From positions 254,909-318,908 of the forward strand of contig NC_018258.1 in assembly GCF_000227135.1 (NCBI RefSeq): 64,000 nucleotides of DNA, read 5' to 3'. Positions within the stretch are counted from its first letter, which is position 1, and each line of letters begins with the position of its first letter. Below, one piece after another: positions 11,450-21,900 of this stretch. Below the pieces are notes generated by a model that was not told the origin of the DNA, did no database searches, and was given only the letters and a program-made list of their open reading frames with translations. A program made the translations under genes and the position numbers. This DNA is from Leishmania donovani. Lineage: Eukaryota > Euglenozoa > Kinetoplastea > Trypanosomatida > Trypanosomatidae.

Positions 11450-11580
11450 GTCTCACCAGAATCACCACTGCCCCAGACGCAGAGCGTGGTGTAGAAGATG
11501 AGGCACAGGCCAAGATAGGTGAGGTTCTCGAGGAACGTGGTCTGGTACCCCAGCACCAAGTGGACCGCGCCGAACAGAGC
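11450..11580 (-). pseudogene. Relic of the neighbouring MFS transporter gene
   Basis: About 80-130 bp matches the transporter gene at about 15265-15395. The shared core, at 11471-11547, differs from 15284-15360 by only a few substitutions. It encodes the segment just before and inside the first membrane helix of the transporter's C-terminal half (YQTTFLENLTYLGLCLIFYT against YQTTFLESLTYLDLWLIFYT). Outside this core the match fades quickly, and both sides run into stops. This is best read as the remnant of a tandem duplicate of the transporter that has otherwise been lost. Confidence 0.8.
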
Positions 11581-14529
11581 ACGAGGGCCGCATAGTCGAG
11601 AGTCGCGATCCCGGCGCGGTCACTAAACCGAATATCCTGAGATGGAAGGTGTGCTTCGCTACGCTAGCTGCGTGTGCGAGAGCTGTACGTCTAAGAGCAC
11701 GCGGTAGTGAAGCAGAAAGACAGCATGAGAGGCACACCTGTTTGCTTTCACGAAAGAGGATGTTGGCGGATGTATGAAGGGTGTGTATGATGGGGGGTCG
11801 TCAGACAAAGGCCACAAAAGGAGAAAAGACAGAGGGAAGGACTGAGAGGGATAAGGAGTGTCAGACGCTGTGCACGATCAGAACTTGATCCATCCTAGTT
11901 CGCTGAGGTGGCCGTGCGGTACCGCAAGCCCATCTCTCGGTGATGTCACTCGCCGGCTCTGGAGCCGCAGCGTACGATTAGGATGCGCGAAAAAAAAAAA
12001 AACAAAGAAAAGGTGTGCCGTTATCGCGCTGCTGGAGTCATTGTTTTTGCCCATACGATGACCTATGCCGATCGGGGATGTTGAATTCAGCTCAGACGAG
12101 TTCGTTACGAAAGCCGAGGACTAACGAGAAACTTATGCCGTCTGCGCATGCACATCTAAGCTGGCAGCCATACCCTAATGAAAAAAAAGAAGGAACACAA
12201 AGAAAAAACTTTATACATGTACACATGACCGTATAGGCAATCACGCACACATGCAGAGCGGCGGCGCACGCTTCTGAAGCGGTGAGCAGAAGGCACCAAC
12301 GCTGACAGTGAAGGGGAGAACAGGGAGAGAGGGCGTAAATGAAAGGGAAAAGCGGCGAAGACGAGAACACAAGAACGGAAAGGTCTCACGACTGTCCAGC
12401 GTACGCTTCGCCTGCCTTCATCACGAAGAGAGCCGCAGCAAGAGACCTCTTTCCTTTTCTATGGAAAGACGGCCCCCGACGCCAGCGGTGTCATCGAGGA
12501 GACGTTTGGCCTGACTCACGTGTTCGTGCGTGGACGCTTCCGGGTAAGAGAGAGATGTATGGAGGGGAGGGGCACAGACAGAACGAAAAAAAAAATAACG
12601 GAGGAGATAAGGAAGGGAACATAACGAGAAACGGAGGAGGCAATGCTTGCTATACGTACACAAAGAAGGGAAAGGCCCCACAGCCACATCTCGAACTGAA
12701 AAAAAAAGACCGGCATATGGCTTATCAGAGGGCTGGGCTTCATGATACGAGGCGGTCCGCCGGCCGCACGAGAAAATAATGCAGCGGGATCGGGATTTCT
12801 CTCCCTGCCGAGTCCCCACAGTCGCCCATGCCCAGAGAAAGGAGCTTATCAAAACAAAAGAAAAAGGCACCAAACGATGTGCCGGTGCTGCAGCGCAGGC
12901 CACCACCACCGTTGAACCCGCCTGCTGGGCACCAGTGGCTGCCTTCAACCCTGACAGCGCCGCAGAGAGAAAGACCGAGCATTCCTCATGATAAAAGGCA
13001 GAAGCAGCACATACCACGCATCAGCACCTACGAACAGATACACACACATGGTGCTCGTCCGTTGCATCGCGCCTTTTTCGCTGCAGCTGAGTCGATATTA
13101 TGTGTAAGTGAGCGTACCTCTGTTTTTTTTTTAAGCTCCAGTCGACGGGCGGCTGACGACGTCGATTCCGTATCAATCCCCCTCCTGCACGCCTTCACAG
13201 CCCGTCTGACCAAGCAAACAACAGCAAAAAAAAAGGGCAGAGAAATACGCATCCAGAAGGAAAGAAAGTAAACCTCGCAGGTAGACAGAGAAAGACAACA
13301 GTGCAGGCATGATTTCTCTGGTCCCCTCTCTTTTTCTCTGTCGAAGGCACACGTGTCTCCCGCACATCTGCAGCGCTTCAGGGGAAAAAAAGAAATGCAA
13401 ATGGGCAATATCAGACGTGGAAGTCGAACAGGGAGGAGAAGGAGGAGGGAAGGAGGGAGGGGAGACGAGAGACCCCATCAGCCACGACAGCGCAGAAGGA
13501 GTAAGCAGAGGAACGCGACGGTATCCGCCAGCCGTCTAATCAGAGGCAAACGGACAGGTGCGTATAAAGTGCGCAGCACGTGCACGAACCACCGAACGTC
13601 GGAAAAGAGCGCACGCGGTGCGCCATCATGGAACGCTGAGGGGGGGGCCAATGCAGCAGACGTGCAGTCGCCTTCGCCGAACTCTTTGCCGAGGCAATGC
13701 AAGAGGCAAGCACATCAGTCGCATGGAGAGTAGATGGAGGAGGAGGGATGACACGGCGAGGCTGCCGCATGAGCGGTGCATGCGCTATGCGCCCCATCTC
13801 GATTCGGAACCCCTCTTCCTCTCCCTGCTTCTGCGCAGCAGCTCCCCCTCACAGCTTGTTAGCATAGCACATGTAACAGGAAAATGAGATATCAAAAGAA
13901 GGATAAACATCCAGCGAAAACAAAAAGCGAAATATATATACGGAACCCACACGCTCAACACGCACCGATGCACCAAACGTCGACGAAATGGAACATGCGC
14001 GTGCCTGCCTTCCTCTCTTTCCCTACGGTTAACTGCACCATTACTTTACGGGGAACCAAGTGAGCAGCACACAGGAGAACTCATACCGCGAGGTAGGAGG
14101 GAGACGAAGAAAGAGAGAGGGAGTGATATCCACGGCAGAAGCACAAGCCAAAGTACAGCCTGAACAGCGAAAGCGTATGCAGCGCGGTCTGCGTGCGCGC
14201 AGAAACGCAATACAGTCCCGCACTCAAACACTCGCGACCGCGCCCCGTTGGCCTATGCATCTCGGTGCCCGGTGCGCAGACATCACGCGTGAAATCCAAA
14301 AGAAGCGAGCACATCACAAGAGAAGAAAGGAGACAAAAAGGCCAACAGCACAAAGGCTGAACACAATACCAGCGCGAGCTTCCGCATGCCCGGCAGAGAA
14401 CACATTTGTGCACAGAACACCGAAGGCAACTGCCCCCCCCCCCTCCCCGCTCCTCCCCTCGAAAGGCCCCCATGTGATGCTCGTAGACGAGACTATCGCT
14501 CGATAGTTCGCATCGCTGACGGACTGCGA
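11581..14529. other. Gene-poor spacer, probably including the transporter 3' UTR
   Basis: No supported gene over about 2.9 kb. Poly-A runs (11990-12005, 12180-12210, 12585-12600), a poly-C run near 14435 and GA-rich tracts are typical of trypanosomatid UTRs. Frames at 12421-13017 and 14081-14584 are Cys/Phe/Ser-rich pyrimidine-tract translations. Confidence 0.5.
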
Positions 14530-17469
14530 TCAATCCTGTAACTGTACGCCCTTCTCCTTCGTCTCTACAGCACCGATGATACACGTGTTCCCACTCTCCT
14601 TCACCTGACCGCCGTTTTCACAGCATCCGCACGCCACAAGAAACTGCTTGATACGCGGGACAATGACACGGCGCTGCACCAGCTTGCCGCGCACCAGCTT
14701 CGAGTAGCGGCGGTGCACAAGGTAGGAAGAAGCGATCGAGGAGAAGGCGAGGGCAAGGTAGACGCCAACGGCGCGATTCATGCAGCGGCGCGCGCCAACG
14801 CAGTAGCCCAGCGTCTGCGGCGACGCCTCGCGCTCGTAGGTGAGGTGCCACGCACACCAGTAGCACAGCGCGAAACCGACACCGCCGCCGACATAGCAGA
14901 AGCCGTAGTGCATGCCCATGTCGCGGTCGAAGACGGTGCCCAGCACGTAGAAGGTGGCGCTCGTGCTCATGCCGTAGAAAAACGCGCCGAGAATGTAGGC
15001 CAGGATGAGCACCTGCTCACCGGGCAGCGCGATCCAGAAGAGCATGCCAACGAACAGCCCGACGGACGCAATGGGGTAGATGAGGGTGGGAACAACGACG
15101 GTGCCGGCGCGCTCGCGCAGCACCTGCAGCACACGCTCGTAGATACCGAGAAAGACGCGGCCGCCCGCCACGGACACGCCGGCCATCGCGGCGAAGAGGA
15201 CGTAGTGCTTCGGCTCCATGGCGCCGTAGCGTGCCTTGACCATGATCTGGATGTTCCAGTTGCTGGTCATCACGAGACCTACGCCCCAGACGCAGAGCGT
15301 GGTGTAGAAGATGAGCCACAGGTCAAGATAGGTGAGGCTCTCGAGGAACGTGGTCTGGTACACCGGCACGACGTACACCTCGCCGCACAGCGTGATTGTC
15401 TCCACGCGCGGGTTGCTGTACGTGGACGAAGCAGTGCGTCGGAGTTCCACGTGCGCAGGGTCGGAGCGAGCGCTAGGAGTGTGAGCATCTGAGGTCTGCA
15501 GTCTGTTGTAGTTGCCTTCGAGGTGTACAGTGAAGGAGTTCTCCAAGCTGCTCTGCTGCGACTCGGAGCGACGGTCTTTATTCGTGACGCCAGTCGAGTC
15601 GTTCGAAGCTTGCAGCTGTATCTGCTCCTGGGGGTGACTGGAGTGCGAGTGCGGCGGCTCTCCATCCAAGTCCTTCTCTTCGTGCATGTAGACGGTGATG
15701 AGCGGCCGCTCCGTCCCGGTGAGCTCGTACAGCGGCAGACCGAGAGACTCCGACAAGAGCCCCCCTCGGTGATGAGGCGCTTGGGGCGGGCCCGCGCTAA
15801 CGGGTCCAGCAGGCACCGCAACATCGATCGGGGAGCTCGTCTCCACGTTCGAGTCCGCGTCGCTCTCATCGTCCAAGCGCAGCAACGGCCGTGCAAGTCT
15901 CTGGGCGCCGTGCTCAGGTGCTCCTATGCCACTGTCTCTGTCGTCATTGAGCGGCCCACCCACCGGCAGCTCCTGATCCGCTGATCGCTCCCCTTCTCCC
16001 ACTTCATCAGGGCAGTGGCACGGCTTCACGCACTCTTCTTGTCGCGTCTTGCTGCGATAACGTTGTGCTTGGCGCGCTTTAAGGTGCCGCTGGCGATAGC
16101 GTTCCTCTTGCATGACGCGCAGCGCCTCCTCCTTTGCCTTCGCCGCGGCGATCACCTGCTTGTCCTGTTCCGACAGCCCGTCAATGCTATCCAGCGGCAC
16201 CACAAGCACAAGAATCAGCAGCGTAATCGCAATGGCGCCTATCGCAATGCCGCGCAGTTTGCCCGGCGTGATGTCGGTAGCGAGGTATGCCACGCAGACG
16301 GTCTGGATGGTCAGATAGAAGTTCAGCAGCACGAGGATGACCGCCATGATGGCATAGCGCCGCTTCGGCACAAGCTGCGACATGTAGCGGTTGCGGATGA
16401 GGTAGGCGCGCAGCTGTTCGCGCGGCGTGATGCCGCGCTGCCGCCACCGGTTTACCACGTATGGTGCGTCCTCCAGGTACCACGCGCCACCAGCGCCGGC
16501 GGCCAGCGTCACCGCGAACATGAACCACATGAGGTTCTCGAAGTTGTCCTTGAAGAAGCCGCGGAACAGGCACGCAAAGAGGGATGCGCCAAGCCCGGAG
16601 AACGTCTGCAGCAGCCCCGTCGGCTGGCCGCGATCGCGTGGCATGTGCGTCAGCACCGCAGGAAGTGTGGCCACGTGGAGCGCGTAACAGCCCCAGCACA
16701 TCACGGCGTAGAAGACGGCGCAGTTGACAACCGTGTGCGGGATGTGGCCACCAAAGGTGAGGGCGAAGAGCAGGTGGCCGAGCGCCGCGATGATGCTGCC
16801 GAGCGCCACCACCACGCGTGGCCCGAACCAGTCGTACAGCGCACCGAAAGGGAGGGCGAACAAGCCGGCGGAGATGCCGCTGAGGTAGACGACAGTCATT
16901 TCCCGTACGCTGAACTGGTACGCCTGCTGAAGGAGGAGCACGCCAAAGATGGAGTGGATCCCCTGCGTGGAGCTGCTGATCGAGAGAATCACACCGGCGA
17001 AGAGGATGCGAAAGCGTCGCAGGTTGTCGATCTTCGTGGGATATATGAGAAGAGCACCCCTCGCTGCGTCCCGTTCCGTTCTCTTCCGGCATTCGCCATG
17101 CTTTGCAGTCGTTTTTCCGTTGTGGTCTGAGATGCCCACGGTGATGGGCTCGTTTTCGGCGGAGGATGTGCTGTCTTCACCTCCTGTTGTATCTGTGTCG
17201 CGGTTGGCCAAGGAAATTATGTTCGGCGGGTAAAGAGGTGAGCGCGGCACGACGAGTCTCTCAAGGGGCTCGCCAAGGAGCATTTCGGTGGAGATGAAAG
17301 ACAGTTCGTACTGCTGCGACGCCGTGCGATTATTGTTTGCTCGTTTTCGGTCCTCCGGCTTTGAGGCCGCAAACGACACGCGGAGCGAGAGCGTGCCTGG
17401 TGGACATGGGGATGTCTGCGCGACGTCCCTCTTCGTGCCGGGATGCGTCCGAGGGTGAGCGTGCGACAT
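14530..17469 (-). CDS. Large MFS transporter, nodulin-like type
   Basis: The product has 979 residues: a hydrophilic N-terminal region (1-148), a first bundle of about six membrane segments (about 149-430), a long polar loop (about 430-695) and a second bundle (about 700-920), then a basic tail with CGCCENGG. The first bundle opens NLRRFRILFAGVILSI and carries GALYDWFGPRVVV, a variant of the MFS loop 2-3 signature (G-x-x-x-D-x-x-G). This layout fits the nodulin-like/MFS carriers common in trypanosomatids. The substrate cannot be read from sequence. The loop is Gln/Glu/Ser-rich with many dibasic pairs and could be a regulatory region. The ATG at 17467-17469 is the first in frame; a later Met (MLLGEPLERLVVPRS) is an alternative start because no strong pyrimidine tract lies next to the first. 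A relic of a duplicate is at 11450-11580. Confidence 0.88.
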   Translation of the reverse strand: MSHAHPRTHPGTKRDVAQTSPCPPGTLSLRVSFAASKPEDRKRANNNRTASQQYELSFISTEMLLGEPLERLVVPRSPLYPPNIISLANRDTDTTGGEDSTSSAENEPITVGISDHNGKTTAKHGECRKRTERDAARGALLIYPTKIDNLRRFRILFAGVILSISSSTQGIHSIFGVLLLQQAYQFSVREMTVVYLSGISAGLFALPFGALYDWFGPRVVVALGSIIAALGHLLFALTFGGHIPHTVVNCAVFYAVMCWGCYALHVATLPAVLTHMPRDRGQPTGLLQTFSGLGASLFACLFRGFFKDNFENLMWFMFAVTLAAGAGGAWYLEDAPYVVNRWRQRGITPREQLRAYLIRNRYMSQLVPKRRYAIMAVILVLLNFYLTIQTVCVAYLATDITPGKLRGIAIGAIAITLLILVLVVPLDSIDGLSEQDKQVIAAAKAKEEALRVMQEERYRQRHLKARQAQRYRSKTRQEECVKPCHCPDEVGEGERSADQELPVGGPLNDDRDSGIGAPEHGAQRLARPLLRLDDESDADSNVETSSPIDVAVPAGPVSAGPPQAPHHRGGLLSESLGLPLYELTGTERPLITVYMHEEKDLDGEPPHSHSSHPQEQIQLQASNDSTGVTNKDRRSESQQSSLENSFTVHLEGNYNRLQTSDAHTPSARSDPAHVELRRTASSTYSNPRVETITLCGEVYVVPVYQTTFLESLTYLDLWLIFYTTLCVWGVGLVMTSNWNIQIMVKARYGAMEPKHYVLFAAMAGVSVAGGRVFLGIYERVLQVLRERAGTVVVPTLIYPIASVGLFVGMLFWIALPGEQVLILAYILGAFFYGMSTSATFYVLGTVFDRDMGMHYGFCYVGGGVGFALCYWCAWHLTYEREASPQTLGYCVGARRCMNRAVGVYLALAFSSIASSYLVHRRYSKLVRGKLVQRRVIVPRIKQFLVACGCCENGGQVKESGNTCIIGAVETKEKGVQLQD

Positions 17470-19437
17470 GACGCGCGTACGGGGCTGCGTGAAGGCACGC
17501 TGAAAGGGTCGTCAGACCCCGAGTAAACTCTGTGGAGGCACGATCGTGGCTCAGTCACGGGAGGTGGTGAGACAGTTGAGGTCCGCTGGCGCTATATGAT
17601 TTGCCGATTGCTGGGAGGGAGCTGCTTAGTTGTCTCCTATGGTCTTGGATTCCCGTTTGCATTCGCGGAAACACCGAAGAGACGATCGGGGCGGGGCGAC
17701 GGTCGAAGGGAAACGCCGATGAAGGTGACCGTATGTAGAAGGTGCCAGACAACGGCAAACATGTGCAGCGCGATGGCACGCACAAAGAGGAGAGGTGAAG
17801 TACATGGGCACGTGAGACGCAGGGATGAAGACATCATATGCGGAGAGGGTGTCATGCGTTTCTGTGAGTTATCTTGTCCGCGGCACCTTATGAGCGGTAT
17901 TTTCTCGCTCCCAGTATATCACCGCGCATCTCGCGAGCACGACAGCTACGAAGAAGATAGATTCAGACCTCCGTGCTGATCTGCGGTTGCCCCGGTTACT
18001 GCTTTGACTCGAGTGAACGACAGACCTAGACAGAGTTGCTGAAGTCACCTCGACCATGCTCTCAACAGGAATATAGGGGAGGAGCATCTGCCTACCCTGC
18101 ACGGCCATTTTCACTCACTTCACCGGCGCGGGCATCGTCGACCACGATGCTGTAGATGGCCTAGCAAATGACGAAACACGTTCATATCGCACCTCGTCTG
18201 AAAAACAAAAGAAGCCGTCAGCCCACTGCACTTCGTTGCCGGCGAGCTGCGTGTGCATGGAAATGCCTTTATTGCTCACGCAAGCACTGATTTATATGTG
18301 CTCTGTCTGGAACGCCTTTGACGACAGCAATACAAGAGGATACTTTTCCATTTTCTTTGACGCGCCACCAAACGTGCTTGCGCGCATGCGACGTATGGCG
18401 AGCACATGTTCTATGGTATGGCAAGAGAGGAAGGAATGGAGGGAGGGAGGCGCGAGTACGGCATACCCAACGCACAAGGCGAAAAAGGCAGCAATGTAAT
18501 AATCAAATATAAAAAAAAATACGAAACAGAAATGAGCACAGCAACGACGCCATCGGGGAGGCGACAAGCCTTGAGACGCACATGACCACATCTCCTTGTC
18601 ACCAGGACACACGAGCCAATACCCCTTGAAGGGGAGCGACCTCTGCCTTTCCGAAATTGCACGTGGGACGAGTAAGCGGAAGTGCCTGCGTGTGCGCATC
18701 GCGCTGTCCACCGTCCTTGCCGCCCCCACATCATCCGAGCACACACAGAGAAATGAGAGGAGCGCTCGAAGAAGAGAAGAAACAAAAGCCAAAAGGGCCG
18801 AAAAAAAAAGGGATGCAGAAAAGAGAAAAGGATGCGCTCCAGCTTCCGGCCGCTGCTGTGATGTGCGGTTCTCCTGTCCGCTTTCCGCCGTCTCCCTCTT
18901 TGCCCCGTCGGCGGCACAGGAAAGGGCCACGTGGCAACAGTGAGAAAATGTTGCCCCATTTCTTGTGCGGGCGTTGAAGCCGTGAAACAAGGAAAAAACG
19001 ACAAAAACAAGGAAACGGCCGCTTCACTTATATGCGAGCTTGCCTGTGTTGGCACCGCTGTCCGACACTGCTTTCGTTGCCGTCCGTCAGCCACCGAGAA
19101 ACGAACGGGCGGAGTGCCTAGTGCGCCTTCTGCCTTCCGCTGATGAAAAGACGGTGTGCCGGAAGCTTCACAGCAATGGGGTATCCAGCCCCCGCCCTGC
19201 ACACACCCCTTCCAACAGCCGACAGAGCAACTCGGGAGAAAAGGAGACGAGAGGAGAAATGAGATGCACAAGACACATAGAGGACGATAAGCAAGCGGAA
19301 GGCAGCATCGAAGGAGAAAAAATAACGAAGGAAGCTTATGGGTGTTTCTATAGCGTAGAAGACAAAAAAGAGCTGCACAAACGGAAAACGAGGAAACGGC
19401 GCCGCTACACTACGCCCCTTCGCCCCCCTCCCCTTCC
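17470..19437. other. Intergenic spacer
   Basis: No supported gene. The overlapping minus-strand frames at 18292-18990 and 18411-19271 are Phe/Ser/Arg-rich and cover purine-rich plus-strand tracts near 18750-18830, so they are taken as UTR translation. Confidence 0.5.
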
Positions 19438-19770
19438 TCAGTTCGAGACTTGTGCACGTTCGCCGCTGCTGTAAGCGGCTTCAACTTGGTCCAGGTGGTG
19501 GCGTCGCGCCACGTACACACAAGCAGCGTCGAGAAACTCCGTCTCATCGTTCTCAGGCTCCTTGTCTGCCTCGTGCGCGAGTATGCACTGCTGCAACGTC
19601 AGCGGTTCATGGAGACAGACAAGGGGTGCCTTTTTCACCTCGGTGAACACTCCACGCTCACTTGGGTAGTTGCTGGAGCTGTCGGCGGATGGAACGCTCT
19701 GCGACACTTCCCTGTAGGAAGGCATCACAAGCTGCAGCGCGGCAGGTAGACAAAACGCGATACTACTCAT
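19438..19770 (-). CDS. Small protein of unknown function, 110 residues
   Basis: An ATG at 19768-19770 opens a 110-codon frame ending in TGA at 19438. Third positions are mostly G or C, as in the neighbouring genes and unlike the AT/GA-rich flanks, which is the main reason to accept it. The N-terminus (MSSIAFCLPAALQLVMPSY) is mildly hydrophobic; a second Met at residue 16 could be the true start, giving 95 residues. The central part is polar with four Cys overall (CLHEPLTLQQC, then DAACVYVARRHHL) and an acidic patch HEADKEPENDETEF. No known domain was recognised and the Cys spacing does not fit twin CX9C proteins. It sits alone between the transporter and the Ubl-CesT gene. Confidence 0.6.
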   Translation of the reverse strand: MSSIAFCLPAALQLVMPSYREVSQSVPSADSSSNYPSERGVFTEVKKAPLVCLHEPLTLQQCILAHEADKEPENDETEFLDAACVYVARRHHLDQVEAAYSSGERAQVSN

Positions 19771-20873
19771 TGTGTGCTACGACGGCGGCGGGGGTGTGGG
19801 CGGGAGGGGCAATAAGGAGCGTTGCTCAGGAAGAGAAACGAATACGGAGCCAGCGATAAGGGCGCCGGTGAAAAAAGGTCAGAGGGCGAAGAGCAACACA
19901 GAGTTTCTGTGCAGTAGTACGTGACAGTGCGCAAAGGTGCTGCCTCGATGTGCCTGCCGAGGTCTCTCCAGATTTGCGTGCGTGCTGCGTATTCAGAATC
20001 GATTATGCGTACTTCTGTGCTCTACTCGTGAGAAGAGATAGAGCATCGATTGGGCACGAACCTCGACGGGGTATGGGGGGTTGTCTGCAACTTCAGCCTA
20101 CAGACGCGGGGATCGCGCGAATTGGGAGAGAAACAGAGAGACAGGAGATGGTGTGCCGGAGAGAAAACAAGGAGTCGGAGAAACCACGAGGATCCGAAGG
20201 GACCATGGAGCGATGAAGAGACGGAAGAAGGGCGGATAGAAATGCAATGAATAAGGGAGCTGCGAAGCGAACAGGCTGCAGAGCGTTCGGCGAATGGGGG
20301 GGGGGGTGCGGCACATGCGGGGTAGAAGGAGCATAAACCCGCACACGCCGGCACACCTGACTGCACGACGGGTAGTTTGCCGCCTCCTTCGATGACGAGC
20401 GAGGAATTCGCCCTTACTCATTGTAGGGACGAATTGCATCCGCCCGCTGGAATGTGGAGTCGGTAGAGGGTGATCTATAAGGGGCAACGCTCTGGAAATC
20501 ATCACAGAAGTCGCAACGCGTGCACGATGAGGACAAAAAAGAAGCGGCATGGAGACGAGTATGCCCCTGCACCGCCTTCGCAGGAGAAAAGGACGACACT
20601 GCTGTGAGCAAGGAGAAGAAGGGCGTTCTACACTCCAAAGGCAGCAAAACGCCGCACCGGGACCCCCCCCACACACACACACATACACACTCTCTCGCCT
20701 TCATCTCACGTACTCGGAAGAATATTCAGGGCCCGCCGGAAATTCCTCTCGTCGAAGAAGGCTGGCACGCCAGCGCGCGCTCTCTTTCTGAGCGCACACG
20801 TGCTCGCATGCGTCTCCCGTGATTGCCCCCCCCCCGCGTGTCCTTCTGGCCTGCACCGTGCGCCTCTACTAGG
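19771..20873. other. Intergenic spacer
   Basis: No gene seen. Contains a poly-G run near 20297-20306, an AC microsatellite at about 20668-20690 and a poly-C run near 20826. Confidence 0.5.
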
Positions 20874-21827
20874 CTACCGCAAGAGCTCGTCGATAAGACT
20901 TCGCCAGCGCACAAGCGTCTCGACGAAGAGCGGCATCACCTCACAAAGCGCTTCCGGACTGCAGTGACGCACCGGAAGAGACGTTGTGAGCACGACGACG
21001 TTGTTCTGCGTCGACAGACCGACGCCGCCGCCGCAGACCTCGCGACCTAGCAGCGACCCCTCGAGAAGTACCTCGTACAGCTTCATGCGCAGCGGTGGGT
21101 GGTCTGGGAGTTCCGTGAGAAGCGACGAGTAAATGTACAGCCGCTCGGTCGCGGGGTCGTAGGTAAGCAAGAGGGAGAAGTCCGCGTCTGTCCCTACTAC
21201 ACACGTCAGATTCTTGTCAAATTGCAGCGAGACCCCCAGCTTCTGCGCCAATATCTTCAGACTCTCCTTCGCCACTTGCAGCCCGTCCAAGTCGCTGGAC
21301 TCGCTCATTCTTCGCGCACCATCAGCTCCGCCTCGAGGTGGATATGCTGCTGATGGCTTGGCTACCTGTGCCAGCTGGTGCTCCAGGTCCGCGTTGCGCG
21401 CCTCTGCTGCCTCCACCTGCCGCTGCAACCGCTCTATCTCACGCTCCATCTGCCGGGCGTCGTTCGTGGCGGGCTCATACTGCGTCTCGCGCCGCGCCGA
21501 CTGGGGCCCGTACGACAGTTGTGGTTTCTGTTCGAGCTGGGCTCTGCTGTGTGTAGTGGGCGGGACAGCGGCAGGTGCTAAAGGTCGCATAGTGGTCGGC
21601 TCCTGTAGGTGAAGCACGCCTTCATTTTCTAAGCCAAACTGCTCACCCAGCATGGAATCCTCCAGCACACGGTTGCCGGCAAGCAGGAGCTGGTTCTCTG
21701 GTACACCGTAGGACTTCAGGTAGCGGCGAATCTTGGCGACGCTGAGCTTGCCCAGATCGCCGCGGATGACCATCTTGAACTTGCGCCCATCCGTGCTCTC
21801 TACGAAAAAGGCCTGCTTCTCTTCCAT
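20874..21827 (-). CDS. Ubiquitin-like / coiled-coil / CesT (Tir chaperone)-like fusion protein
   Basis: The 317-residue product starts MEEKQAFFVESTDGRKF. Residues about 3-75 form a ubiquitin-like domain: a beta hairpin, a helix with KIRRYLKSYGVP, then LLLAGNRVLED and EGVLHLQE. A linker rich in Pro/Gln/Ser follows, then a short coiled coil (about 125-160, REIERLQRQVEAAEARNADLE). Residues about 190-315 resemble the CesT/Tir chaperone fold of bacterial type III secretion chaperones: LKILAQKLGVSLQFD, TDADFSLLLTYD, LRMKLYEVLLEGS, then GGGVGLSTQNN. The frame extends upstream to 22082, but those codons overlie a polypyrimidine tract, so the start at 21827 is preferred. The fold suggests a cytosolic adaptor or chaperone; its partner is unknown. 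Confidence 0.82.
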   Translation of the reverse strand: MEEKQAFFVESTDGRKFKMVIRGDLGKLSVAKIRRYLKSYGVPENQLLLAGNRVLEDSMLGEQFGLENEGVLHLQEPTTMRPLAPAAVPPTTHSRAQLEQKPQLSYGPQSARRETQYEPATNDARQMEREIERLQRQVEAAEARNADLEHQLAQVAKPSAAYPPRGGADGARRMSESSDLDGLQVAKESLKILAQKLGVSLQFDKNLTCVVGTDADFSLLLTYDPATERLYIYSSLLTELPDHPPLRMKLYEVLLEGSLLGREVCGGGVGLSTQNNVVVLTTSLPVRHCSPEALCEVMPLFVETLVRWRSLIDELLR

Positions 21828-21900
21828 TTGCACGGGTTTCTGTGACTTCTCCTTTTTTTTTCGGGGGGAGGGAGGGGAGGGGGGGTTCCTTTTATCGGGT
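21828..21900 (-). promoter_or_regulatory. Trans-splice acceptor fixing the Ubl-CesT start
   Basis: In sense this is a long C/T tract (plus strand ggggggagggaggggaggggggg) followed by an A-rich stretch with AG, CAG and then the ATG about 10-20 bases on. A pyrimidine tract inside the upstream extension of the frame means that extension is unlikely to be translated. Confidence 0.65.

Noticed and set aside
16015..17130. 371-codon plus-strand frame opposite the MFS transporter
   Set aside because: It is the antisense shadow of a GC-rich real gene; composition (His/Arg/Glu/Val) is the usual mirror pattern and no domain is present.
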